Below the pieces are notes generated by a model that searched no databases, was not told where the DNA came from, and saw only the letters and a program-made list of their open reading frames with translations. DNA of 31,428 nucleotides, taken from NCBI GenBank assembly GCA_039028695.1, contig JBCCHN010000052.1, forward strand, positions 1 to 31,428, given 5' to 3'. A program made the position numbers and the translations under genes. Every line of letters starts with the position of its first letter. The first letter of the stretch is position 1. Origin of the DNA: JANQKX01 sp039028695 (GTDB lineage Bacteria; Pseudomonadota; Alphaproteobacteria; Kiloniellales; Kiloniellaceae). Below are positions 15,078 to 22,996 of the stretch, in pieces.

Positions 15078-17288
15078 ATGGAATCTGCCGATCATCAAGT
15101 TTCCGGTTGCCACCATCACTGCCACGAGCACGGTTCGGCTAAGCCGCAAGGCCCGGCCATTCCGGGCGCGACTTACACCTGTCCCATGCATCCGGAAGTC
15201 CAGCAGGATCATCCGGGTACCTGTCCCCTATGCGGAATGGCCTTGGAGCCCATGGGGATCCCCGATCCGAACGCGGAAAATCCCGAACTGGTGGATTTCA
15301 CCCGGCGCTTTTGGGTGAGCCTGATCTTTTCCCTGCCTTTGCTGGTCTTGGAGATGGCACGTCACCTTTTGGGATTTTCCTGGGACGCTTTGATTGCGCC
15401 AGGGGTGATGCCCTGGCTGCAGCTGGCTCTGGCCAGCCCGGTGGTGCTTTGGGCCGGTTGGCCGTTTTTCCAGCGGGGCTGGACCTCGATCGTCACCCGG
15501 CACCTGAACATGTTCACCCTGATCGCCATCGGGACCGGGACGGCCTACCTCTACAGTCTGGTCGCCACGGCGGTGCCCGGTATCTTTCCCGCCTCCTTTC
15601 GGTCCGCTTCGGGGACGGTGCCCCTTTATTTTGAGAGCGCCGCTGTCATCATCACCCTTGTGCTCTTAGGGCAACTTCTTGAGCTGCGCGCGCGCGAACG
15701 CACGGGTGGGGCCATCAAGGCTCTGCTCGGTTTGGTGCCCAAGACGGCTTGGCGGGTCGGGTCCAATGGAGCCCTCGAGGAGGTATCCCTGGATGACATT
15801 CAAAAAGGTGATCTGCTGCGGGTGCGACCGGGGGAAAAGATCCCCGTGGACGGCCGTCTGGTCAGGGGTGCCAGCGCGGTGGATGAATCCCTTTTAACCG
15901 GCGAGCCGATCCCCGTGGACAAAGGAGAGGGGGACGAGGTGACCGGCGGCACTATTAACAGTACCGGCGGCTTTGACTTTCGGGCCGAGCGGGTGGGGCA
16001 GGACACCCGGCTGGCCCAGGTGGTGTCCATGGTGGCCGAGGCGCAACGCAGCCGCGCACCGATCCAAGGCCTAGTGGATCGGGTGGCAGCCTATTTCGTA
16101 CCTGCCGTGCTGATCGCAGCGGCGTTGGCCTTCATCGCTTGGGCGATTTGGGGTCCGGCGCCTGCTTTCGACTACGCGGTGGTAGCGGCCGTGTCGGTGT
16201 TGATCATCGCTTGCCCTTGCGCTCTCGGCCTGGCCACGCCCATGACCATCATGGTGGCCACCGGGCGCGGTGCCTTGGGGGGTATCCTGGTCAAAAATGC
16301 CGAGGCTTTGGAGCGCCTTGCCTCGGTGGATACCATTGTGCTGGACAAAACCGGCACCTTGACGGCGGGCAAACCGGCACTGAGCCAGGTTTTGCCCTTA
16401 AAGGATTTTGATGAGGTCGAGGCCCTGGCCCTGGCGGCGAGCCTGGAGAGCGGCAGTGAGCATCCCCTTGGAAAAGCCATCATGGACGGGGCCCAGGCGC
16501 GGGATATCTCGGTTTATCCGGTCGAGGCCTTTACCAGCGTGACCGGCCAAGGCGTGCGGGGAAAGATCCTGGACCGGGCCGTGGTCCTGGGCAACGCGCG
16601 CATGATGGAGGCCGAGGGCCTTTCCCTGACCGATTTTGACGAGGGGCAGGCGGCAGCCCTTCGCGACAGGGGCAATACGGTGATGTATTTGCTGGTGGCC
16701 GGTCAGCCCGCGGCCTTACTGGCGGTTCATGACCCGGTGAAGGAGACGGCAGGCGAAGCCCTGGGCCAGTTGCGCGCGCTGGGGCTGACCGTTGTCATGG
16801 CGACCGGCGACAATGAACGGACCGCGGCAGCGGTGGGCGCGCAGCTGGGCATTGATGAGGTTCATGCGGATTGCCGACCCGAGGACAAGGTCGCCCTGGT
16901 CGCCAAGCTGCAGGGGAGCGGCAAAAAGGTGGCCATGGCGGGCGATGGCATCAACGACGCGCCGGCCTTGGCCGCGGCCGATGTGGGTATCGCCATGGGT
17001 GCGGGTGCGGACGTGGCGGTGGAGTCCGCCGGCCTAACCCTCATGTCCGAGGATCTTATGGGCCTGGTGCGGGCGCGGCGCCTGGCCCAGGCCAGCATCA
17101 AGAATATCCGCCAGAATCTGTTTCTAGCCTTTGTCTATAACTCTTTAGGCGTCCCCCTTGCCGCTGGAGTCCTTTATCCCGTCTTCGGCCTTTTGCTCAG
17201 CCCCATGGTGGCGGCGGCCGCTATGAGCCTCAGCTCGGTCTCGGTGATTGCCAATGCCCTGCGCCTGCAGCGGGTGAAGTTGGGCTAG
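15078..17288 (+). CDS. copA: Copper-translocating P1B-type ATPase
   Basis: The 736-residue inner-membrane pump exports monovalent copper (or silver) using ATP. It begins with a His/Cys-rich stretch (C11-H-H-H-C15-H-E-H) followed by a heavy-metal-binding domain, Y-T-C35-P-M-H-P-E-V and C49-P-L-C52-G-M, rather than a classical GMTCxxC HMA domain. Core motifs are intact: T-G-E in the actuator region, the CPC metal site at 379-381, D423 in D-K-T-G-T, S-E-H-P-L-G at 460-465, and G-D-G-I-N-D from 622. CPC favours Cu(I)/Ag(I) over divalent cations. The nearby palindrome suggests metal-responsive repression. The ribosome binding site is weak. Confidence 0.93.
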   Translation: MESADHQVSGCHHHCHEHGSAKPQGPAIPGATYTCPMHPEVQQDHPGTCPLCGMALEPMGIPDPNAENPELVDFTRRFWVSLIFSLPLLVLEMARHLLGFSWDALIAPGVMPWLQLALASPVVLWAGWPFFQRGWTSIVTRHLNMFTLIAIGTGTAYLYSLVATAVPGIFPASFRSASGTVPLYFESAAVIITLVLLGQLLELRARERTGGAIKALLGLVPKTAWRVGSNGALEEVSLDDIQKGDLLRVRPGEKIPVDGRLVRGASAVDESLLTGEPIPVDKGEGDEVTGGTINSTGGFDFRAERVGQDTRLAQVVSMVAEAQRSRAPIQGLVDRVAAYFVPAVLIAAALAFIAWAIWGPAPAFDYAVVAAVSVLIIACPCALGLATPMTIMVATGRGALGGILVKNAEALERLASVDTIVLDKTGTLTAGKPALSQVLPLKDFDEVEALALAASLESGSEHPLGKAIMDGAQARDISVYPVEAFTSVTGQGVRGKILDRAVVLGNARMMEAEGLSLTDFDEGQAAALRDRGNTVMYLLVAGQPAALLAVHDPVKETAGEALGQLRALGLTVVMATGDNERTAAAVGAQLGIDEVHADCRPEDKVALVAKLQGSGKKVAMAGDGINDAPALAAADVGIAMGAGADVAVESAGLTLMSEDLMGLVRARRLAQASIKNIRQNLFLAFVYNSLGVPLAAGVLYPVFGLLLSPMVAAAAMSLSSVSVIANALRLQRVKLG

Positions 17289-17306
17289 GGAGCCTTAAAG
17301 GAGGTT

Positions 17307-17966
17307 ATGTTGCCTGAAATATCATCCCTTGCCAGCTTTATCTTGGCCTCGCTCGTGGTGCTCATTCTACCGGGACCGGGCGTGGTTTATGTGGTAGCAC
17401 GAAGCGCGGCGCAGGGAAGCGCGGCTGGGCTAGTATCTGCTGCCGGGTTGTCAGCCGGGGCATTTTTGCAGGTTTTGGCGGCGACGGCGGGATTGTCGGC
17501 TGTCCTGGTCACCTCGGCGACGGCCTTTGCGGTGGTGAAGTGGATCGGCGCGGGCTATTTGATCTATTTGGGTGTAAGCGCCATCCTGTCGCGGACACAG
17601 GTTAAGACGTCGAACACCCTATCTACCGCAACACCTGCCTTGCCATGGCGTCGGTTGTTTTTTGACGGAGTAGTCGTAAGCTTTTTTAATCCGAAGATTG
17701 CGCTATTTTTTCTCGCCTATCTGCCTCAGTTTGTCTCGGCCGGCGGTGCCTCGGCTACTCAGCAGATTTTTGTCCTGGGGTGCCTTTACGCGGTCTTGGC
17801 CTTCATGACAGATGGAAGTTATGCGTTGATTGCCGGGAGAATAAGGCTCTGGGCCGCCGGCCGGCTGGGAGGTTGGCTCGGCGCCCGTACCTGGCCCCGC
17901 TTCATGATCGGTGGACTCTACATCGGATTGGGGGTAAAGGCGGCCCTGAGCGAACGCCCCAGCTAA
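17307..17966 (+). CDS. LysE family translocator (amino-acid exporter)
   Basis: The 219-residue inner-membrane protein has six hydrophobic segments and the LysE/RhtB hallmark L-P-G-P-G-V-V-Y-V-V near residue 25. A later G-A-G-Y-L-I-Y-L-G-V-S segment and F-F-N-P-K-I-A-L-F-F-L-A-Y-L-P-Q-F also match. Family members export amino acids or related small molecules. A strong AAAGGAGG lies only two bases before the ATG; the TTG at 17310 would have better spacing and may be the true start. It follows the copper ATPase by 18 bases but is probably functionally unrelated. Confidence 0.9.
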   Translation: MLPEISSLASFILASLVVLILPGPGVVYVVARSAAQGSAAGLVSAAGLSAGAFLQVLAATAGLSAVLVTSATAFAVVKWIGAGYLIYLGVSAILSRTQVKTSNTLSTATPALPWRRLFFDGVVVSFFNPKIALFFLAYLPQFVSAGGASATQQIFVLGCLYAVLAFMTDGSYALIAGRIRLWAAGRLGGWLGARTWPRFMIGGLYIGLGVKAALSERPS

Positions 17967-17977
17967 AGTCGGGAGCC

Positions 17978-20548
17978 CTAACTTCGAAGGGACCGGTGAA
18001 GTGCCTCGGCCAGATAAGCGCGATTGAAGGGCTTGGTGAGCAGAAAATCGCTCGTCTCCCACCGGCCGCAGCCGGGCATATCGTCGATGGCATGGCCGGA
18101 CATGAGGATGACCTTGAGGTCGGGAAGAAGCCGGCGCGCCTGCTCGGCGAATTGAGGGCCGTTCGTGCTGCCCGAGAGGACCACATCGCATAGCAAGAGG
18201 TCGACCAGGTGCCCGCTGGCCAGGATTCTTTGTGCCGCTTCAGCATCGGGAACGTCGATAACATTATAGCCCAAGTCTTCCAAGAATTCCTTGGTTACCA
18301 GTCGCACATCCCCATCGTCCTCAACCAAGAGGACTCTTTCACCCTGTCCTCGTGGTGCCGGGGAGATGCCGGGCTCATCGAACGATGCGTCTTCGGTTTG
18401 GGAACTAGGCAAGAAGAGCTTAACCGTAGTGCCCTGGCCCGGCTGTGATTCGAGGGACAGCTGTCCCCCTGTTTGTTTGGCAAAGCCATAGACCATGGAA
18501 AGCCCAAGGCCCGATCCCTGGCCAACCTCTTTGGTGGTGAAAAAAGGCTCGAAGGCGTGGGCTTTGACATCCGCCGACATGCCGCATCCATTGTCTGACA
18601 CCGACAGCACCACATAATCACCCGCTTTGGCTTCCATATTTGGGTCCCGCTGAGAGCTGTCCAGCGTGGCGTTGCCACAGGATATAGAAAGCAAGCCCCC
18701 GGATGGCATAGCGTCGCGCGCATTAATGGCCAAGTTGAGCAATGCATTTTCCACCTGGCCCGGATCGGCGACGGCGGGCCAAAGATTGTTCTCGAAGGTA
18801 ACCTCCAACTCGATCGGTTCGCCAAGAGTACGCCGCAACAGCTCTGACATGTCGTTCACCAACGTGCAAATTCGAATAGTGCGCGGCTGTAAGGGTTGGC
18901 GCCTGGAAAAAGCCAGGAGGCGCTGGGTCAGTTCTGCGCCTCTGGCCGATGCCCGGTGGATCGCTGCCAGTCGGGGATGGGAATCGCCAATTTGATCGCT
19001 CAGCAGTTCCGCATTGCCCTGAATAACAGCCAAGAGATTATTGAAATCGTGCGCTACTCCACCAGTGAGTTGGCCAACGGCTTCCATTTTTTGGGCTTGG
19101 TGTAGGCGCTCTTCAGCGGTTTTCATTTCCGTAATATCGTTGGTGATGGAGCAGATGCCTGTGATGTAGCCCGTTTCATCTAACAGGGGAAATTTGGTAT
19201 TCCAGTAATGGCTAACTTTACCATCAATTTCCTCACGAACTTCCTGCTGAAGAGATTTTCCGGTCTTCAAGACGTGCTTGTCGGCGTCTGAATAGATGCG
19301 GGCAATGTCTGGTGGCAGGAAATCCCATGCTGTGCTGCCGACCAAGGAGTCCCCAAGCTTTTCGCATATGATGTCCTTATTATTGCCGCTTGCGGCCAGG
19401 GCGCGGCCTTGCCGGTCTTTAATGACGATTTCGACGGGCGAATGCTCCAAGATACCCCGTAGCCAGGCGTCCCGTTCGCGAGTTTGTTTTTCCGCGTCGC
19501 GCCGGGATGCAATTTCCGCCAACAGCTTTTTGTTGGCGATTTGCAGTTCGGCAGTGCGCATCTCGACCCGAAGCTCCAATTCGCTATGAGCCCGCGCCAG
19601 CTTTTCTGCCGCCTCTTTACGTTCAGTGATGTCTTGCACCGTGCCAGTCTGAAATGCGGGCCAGCCCCGTTCGTCGTTTTTTGTCTCACCGATTTCTACC
19701 ACATGGCGGACCAGACCGTCGGGTCTGACGATCCGATATTCAATTTCGTAGTCCTTGCCTTGCTCTTCAATTTGTTTGAAGGCTTCCGCGACCCGTGGCC
19801 GATCATCTGGGTGAATGACCTTTTCCATCTGCCTTGCCAAATGAGCGGGTGCTTCCTCGACGGTGACGCCGTGGAGGCGGGCATACTCGTCGGAACAGGA
19901 TATGAGGCGTTTGTCGCGCAGGTCCCAACGCCAACTGCCGATTTTGGCCTGCTTTTGAGCGCGCCTGAGGGCTTCTTCGCTTAGACGCAGATTTTCTGCA
20001 GTTTCTTTTTGTTCGGTGATGTCCTGAACAAAGCCGACCGAGCGGGCCACCTTTCCTCCCTCGTCGAAGAAGGCCTCGGCTTTCTCGCGAACCCAGATAT
20101 AGTTTCCTTGGGCGTGGCGCATGCGAAATTCGATATCGTAACTCTGGCCTGTGGCACGCAATGCATAGGCCGCTTTTTCGTAGCCTGTCCGATCCTGGGG
20201 ATGGACGCGCTGAATCTCAACGGCGAGGGATACTTGCTGCTCCATGTAGTCAGCGACCGGGATTCCATAAAGTCTTGCGAGTCCTTGCGAGCAATAGATG
20301 CAGCGGTCCAGAACCTCATCCCACTGCCAATGCCCGAGCTTGGCAAGCCGCTCGGTCTCCTCAAATAACGCCTCGGCTCGCCTTTGGCTCAGACCGGAGA
20401 CGTCATCGTTGGCAAAACCCCGGTTTTTTGGTGCTAGCTCAGCGATAATCTTGCCGCGCCGCTCAATGCAAACTTGCTCACCTGAAGCGGCGCGGCGTAG
20501 CAAGGTGGCAAAATTGGCCCTCGCGTGGGTGGCGGTCACGCTTTTCAT
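17978..20548 (-). CDS. Soluble hybrid histidine kinase with N-terminal Phd/YefM antitoxin-like domain
   Basis: This 856-residue protein has no membrane segments. Residues 1-40 match the Phd/YefM antitoxin DNA-binding fold (V-T-A-T-x-A-R-A-N-F-A-T-L-L-R-R, then G-E-x-V-x-I-x-R-R-G-K). Three PAS domains follow (about 60-180, 190-310, 362-475), the first two similar to each other, with a coiled coil at 311-360. The kinase core has phospho-acceptor H500 in G-G-V-A-H-D-F-N-N, the N box N-L-A-I-N-A-R-D-A near 605, D-N-G-C-G-M at 652-657 and G-Q-G-S-G-L-G-L-S from 676. A receiver domain (737-855) has D788 and K839. No output domain follows the receiver, so the antitoxin-like domain may be the DNA-binding output. 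The start has an AGGA ribosome binding site. The fusion is one uninterrupted frame. Confidence 0.9.
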   Translation of the reverse strand: MKSVTATHARANFATLLRRAASGEQVCIERRGKIIAELAPKNRGFANDDVSGLSQRRAEALFEETERLAKLGHWQWDEVLDRCIYCSQGLARLYGIPVADYMEQQVSLAVEIQRVHPQDRTGYEKAAYALRATGQSYDIEFRMRHAQGNYIWVREKAEAFFDEGGKVARSVGFVQDITEQKETAENLRLSEEALRRAQKQAKIGSWRWDLRDKRLISCSDEYARLHGVTVEEAPAHLARQMEKVIHPDDRPRVAEAFKQIEEQGKDYEIEYRIVRPDGLVRHVVEIGETKNDERGWPAFQTGTVQDITERKEAAEKLARAHSELELRVEMRTAELQIANKKLLAEIASRRDAEKQTRERDAWLRGILEHSPVEIVIKDRQGRALAASGNNKDIICEKLGDSLVGSTAWDFLPPDIARIYSDADKHVLKTGKSLQQEVREEIDGKVSHYWNTKFPLLDETGYITGICSITNDITEMKTAEERLHQAQKMEAVGQLTGGVAHDFNNLLAVIQGNAELLSDQIGDSHPRLAAIHRASARGAELTQRLLAFSRRQPLQPRTIRICTLVNDMSELLRRTLGEPIELEVTFENNLWPAVADPGQVENALLNLAINARDAMPSGGLLSISCGNATLDSSQRDPNMEAKAGDYVVLSVSDNGCGMSADVKAHAFEPFFTTKEVGQGSGLGLSMVYGFAKQTGGQLSLESQPGQGTTVKLFLPSSQTEDASFDEPGISPAPRGQGERVLLVEDDGDVRLVTKEFLEDLGYNVIDVPDAEAAQRILASGHLVDLLLCDVVLSGSTNGPQFAEQARRLLPDLKVILMSGHAIDDMPGCGRWETSDFLLTKPFNRAYLAEALHRSLRS

Positions 20549-20573
20549 GGGTAAAAAGTCCTATTTCTCAATT

Positions 20574-20587
20574 GAAATGTACATTTC
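20574..20587. promoter_or_regulatory. Perfect 14-bp palindrome with TGTACA core upstream of the Phd-kinase gene
   Basis: GAAATGTACATTTC is its own reverse complement. It lies 26-39 bases upstream of the start codon at 20548. The central hexamer TGTACA is the core of known YefM operators. Given the YefM/Phd-like N-terminal domain of the encoded kinase, this is a candidate autoregulatory operator. Confidence 0.7.
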
Positions 20588-20591
20588 GCGT

Positions 20592-20610
20592 CATTTTAAC
20601 CGGTAAAATG
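20592..20610. promoter_or_regulatory. Second dyad upstream of the Phd-kinase gene
   Basis: Perfect arms CATTTTA and TAAAATG are separated by five bases. The dyad lies four bases beyond the TGTACA palindrome in AT-rich DNA where the promoter should be. It could be a second operator or part of the promoter. Confidence 0.5.
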
Positions 20611-20877
20611 GTTAACAAAATACCAAAGAACCGAGAATAAGAATTTTCTTACCCTAGATGGTTGCTGACCTAAGGTCTGCTTTGCCGGGCTTGGAAAGGG
20701 GCGGGATGAGAGATTTAGGTCATTTTTTGCTCACGGTGTCAGTCCGCGTTCCCTTTGAGAGGGAATTCCTGTTACGAGGCTTTTGGGTTGCGTCCTCAGA
20801 CTGGGCACGTTTCTCTAGGCGCGTCATTCTAAACGCGGCTCGAGACCGTTATCGGAGGACCGTAGGAGCGGGAAAGC
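20611..20877. other. Divergent intergenic region between the Phd-kinase and GNAT genes
   Basis: The left third is AT-rich and probably holds the kinase promoter. The rest is GC-richer with no recognisable gene. A plus-strand open frame of 83 codons (20658-20909) overlaps the GNAT start, resembles nothing, and is not called. Confidence 0.4.
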
Positions 20878-21432
20878 ATGCATCAGATTCGACAAGCAGG
20901 GACGACTGACGGAGCGGCCATCGCTCAGCTGCATATCGATAGTTGGCAGGCCGCTTATAGAGATATTTTGCCGACCGCCTACCTGGACGACGAGATTTAT
21001 CGGGAGCGTCCCGCGGCTTGGGCCAAAACCCTGGCGGAAGAGGCGGGAAAAAACCTGGTCCTGGTTGCGGAGGCGGAGAGGCGGTCACAAGATCTTGTCC
21101 ATGGTGCTATCCAAGGCGTGATCGCCGTGCGTCTGGGGCTGAACGACGGTTTCGATGCCTTTTTGGATAATCTGCATGTGCACCCCACCTGCCGGGGACA
21201 AGGCCTTGGCAAAATATTGATCGCGGCGGCGGTTAGGGACCTGATGGCCTTGGGACTCTCGTCCCTTTACCTTTGGGTCTACGATCAAAACGCGGGCGCC
21301 ATTCGGCTCTATGAAAAGCTCGGCGGTCAAAAGGGCGAGCAGGGGTTTGATGATTTCGGCGGCGCTCACGCGCCTCACACCCAGTATTGCTGGCCCGATA
21401 TATCCAAACTGCTTGCGGCTTGCCGGGAGTAA
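20878..21432 (+). CDS. GNAT family N-acetyltransferase
   Basis: The 184-residue protein has the GNAT fold: an N-terminal I-R-Q-A-G-x-x-D-G-A-A-I-A-Q-L strand-helix, a central D-N-L-H-V-H-P-T strand, and the acetyl-CoA loop C-R-G-Q-G-L-G-K-I-L. Near the C-terminus are N-A-G-A-I-R-L-Y-E-K-L-G-G and a final strand. It transfers acetyl from acetyl-CoA to an amine; the acceptor is unknown. GGAG lies nine bases before the ATG. The M81 metallopeptidase gene starts four bases after its stop, so they form one operon. Confidence 0.9.
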   Translation: MHQIRQAGTTDGAAIAQLHIDSWQAAYRDILPTAYLDDEIYRERPAAWAKTLAEEAGKNLVLVAEAERRSQDLVHGAIQGVIAVRLGLNDGFDAFLDNLHVHPTCRGQGLGKILIAAAVRDLMALGLSSLYLWVYDQNAGAIRLYEKLGGQKGEQGFDDFGGAHAPHTQYCWPDISKLLAACRE

Positions 21433-21436
21433 GACC

Positions 21437-22948
21437 ATGAGCAAAAGGGTCCTGCTCGCGGAGATCATGCACGAAAGCAATAGCTTTAACCGGATTCCCA
21501 CCCGGCGGGCCGACTTTGACAGCCGCTATTTTTGGCAAGATGCGACCGTGGCGGAAGAACTGGCGGGGACCAACACTGAAATGTGCGGCCTCTTGTCGTC
21601 GGCGCGGCGCTTTGGCTGGCGGGTCAGCCACCCACTGGCCGCGTCAGCCAGTCCCTCCGGTCCCATGGCGACCGCGGATTGGCAGACCATCCAAGACCTC
21701 ATCTTGGCCCCTTTGCGTGTCGGAGAGCCCTTTGACGGGGTGATCCTGGTTCTGCACGGGGCCATGGTGACCCAGGACAGCGATGACCCGGATGGGGATC
21801 TGTTGGCAGCGGTGCGTGGGCTGGTCGGCCCGACGGTGCCGGTGATGGCGACCCTGGACATGCATGCCAACGTTTCGTCTCAGATGGCCCACAGCGCCAA
21901 CCTCCTGATGGCGTACCGTACCTACCCACACGTGGATCAGCACCAGCGCGGCGAGCATATCGCCTGGCTCATGGCGCAGTCCCTTGAGCGGCGCCTTCTG
22001 CCCCAGTGCTACTTGGCGCGGCGACCCATGCTGGATGCGGCCGATCATGGCCGCAGCGGTGGGCCCATGGAGAAACTGTTACAGGCGGCTGACGCCGTGG
22101 AGCGTCGTCCGGAGGTTTTCTGCGCCAGTCTTCAGGTGGGCTTTCCCTGGGCGGATGTGGCTTGTATCGGTCCCTCGGTGGTGGTGAGCGGGACGGACGA
22201 AATCCAATGCCAATCTCATGCCGAATTGCTGATGGAGAGGCTTTGGGACAGCCGGCACGATACTCAACTGAGATTCGCCGGGCCGAGCGAGGCCATGGCC
22301 GAAGCGGGCCGCAGAGAGACCTGTGTTGAGTCCGTTAGTGACGCCGGCGATAAATCCGACCTTGGACCTTTTATCATGGCCGACTTTGCCGATAATCCGG
22401 CGGGCGGGGCCTATGGCGATTCCCCCAATCTCTTGAAGGCTATGCTCGAGGCCCGCTTGCTCAATGCGGCCTTTGCCACCATCGCCGATCCAGCCGCGGT
22501 GACGGCGGGCCAACAGGCCGGAGAAGGAGCGGAGATTTCTATCGACCTGGGAGGTTGCGCCGATCCCGAGCTGACGCCACCTTTGCCTGTCAGCGGTTTG
22601 GTGAAACGCCTTAGTGACGGAAACTTCATTTGCGAAGGGCCCATGTGGAAAAGTGTCCCTTTTTCAATGGGGCCAACGATGGTGCTGCAGGTGGGCGGGG
22701 TCGAGGTAATTGTTTCCACCCATCCCACCGCGGTGATGGATTTGCAGGTGTTCCGCTCGCAGGGAATTGAACCAGCAGAGAAGGCCACCATCGGGCTGAA
22801 GAGCCGCAATCATTTTCGGGCCGCGTTTGAGCCTCTGGCCCGGAAGGTCATGCTCGTCGACGCGGGAGGAGCCGCCTCCATGCGTTTGGGCGAACTCCCC
22901 TATAAAAAAATTCCCCGTCCAATTTGGCCACTGGACGGGGAAGGATAA
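21437..22948 (+). CDS. M81 family metallopeptidase (MlrC-like)
   Basis: The 503-residue protein belongs to the M81/MlrC family, named for microcystin degradation but widespread in bacteria that do not degrade microcystin. Visible family segments are M-H-E-S-N-S-F near the N-terminus, L-H-G-A-M-V-T with D-D-P-D-G-D-L-L, L-D-M-H-A-N-V-S, and Y-R-T-Y-P-H-V-D. Conserved His and Asp residues there would bind zinc. The start at 21437 has GGGAG seven bases upstream; the frame extends to 21311 but overlaps the GNAT gene. Its natural substrate is unknown. The end of the gene contains the terminator of the convergent BCCT gene. Confidence 0.9.
   Translation: MSKRVLLAEIMHESNSFNRIPTRRADFDSRYFWQDATVAEELAGTNTEMCGLLSSARRFGWRVSHPLAASASPSGPMATADWQTIQDLILAPLRVGEPFDGVILVLHGAMVTQDSDDPDGDLLAAVRGLVGPTVPVMATLDMHANVSSQMAHSANLLMAYRTYPHVDQHQRGEHIAWLMAQSLERRLLPQCYLARRPMLDAADHGRSGGPMEKLLQAADAVERRPEVFCASLQVGFPWADVACIGPSVVVSGTDEIQCQSHAELLMERLWDSRHDTQLRFAGPSEAMAEAGRRETCVESVSDAGDKSDLGPFIMADFADNPAGGAYGDSPNLLKAMLEARLLNAAFATIADPAAVTAGQQAGEGAEISIDLGGCADPELTPPLPVSGLVKRLSDGNFICEGPMWKSVPFSMGPTMVLQVGGVEVIVSTHPTAVMDLQVFRSQGIEPAEKATIGLKSRNHFRAAFEPLARKVMLVDAGGAASMRLGELPYKKIPRPIWPLDGEG
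22904..22942 (-). terminator. Rho-independent terminator of the BCCT gene, inside the end of the M81 gene
   Basis: An 11-bp perfect stem (22911-22921 with 22932-22942, arms TTCCCCGTCCA and TGGACGGGGAA) has a ten-base loop. On the minus strand it is followed by seven T (A7 at 22904-22910 on the plus strand). It lies 55 bases past the BCCT stop and within the last codons of the convergent M81 gene. There is no T-run on the plus strand, so it acts in one direction. Confidence 0.88.
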
Positions 22949-22996
22949 AGGTAAGCATCGGGGCGGGACCGATCTGACCCCGCCCGATTGGAGTTG

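Noticed and set aside
17978..20548. A classical toxin-antitoxin pair at the Phd-like domain
   Set aside because: No toxin-sized gene (RelE/YoeB, Doc or PIN type) lies next to it; the domain is continuous with the kinase.
20658..20909. Plus-strand 83-codon frame before the GNAT gene
   Set aside because: Overlaps the GNAT start in another frame, has no ribosome binding site and no family resemblance.
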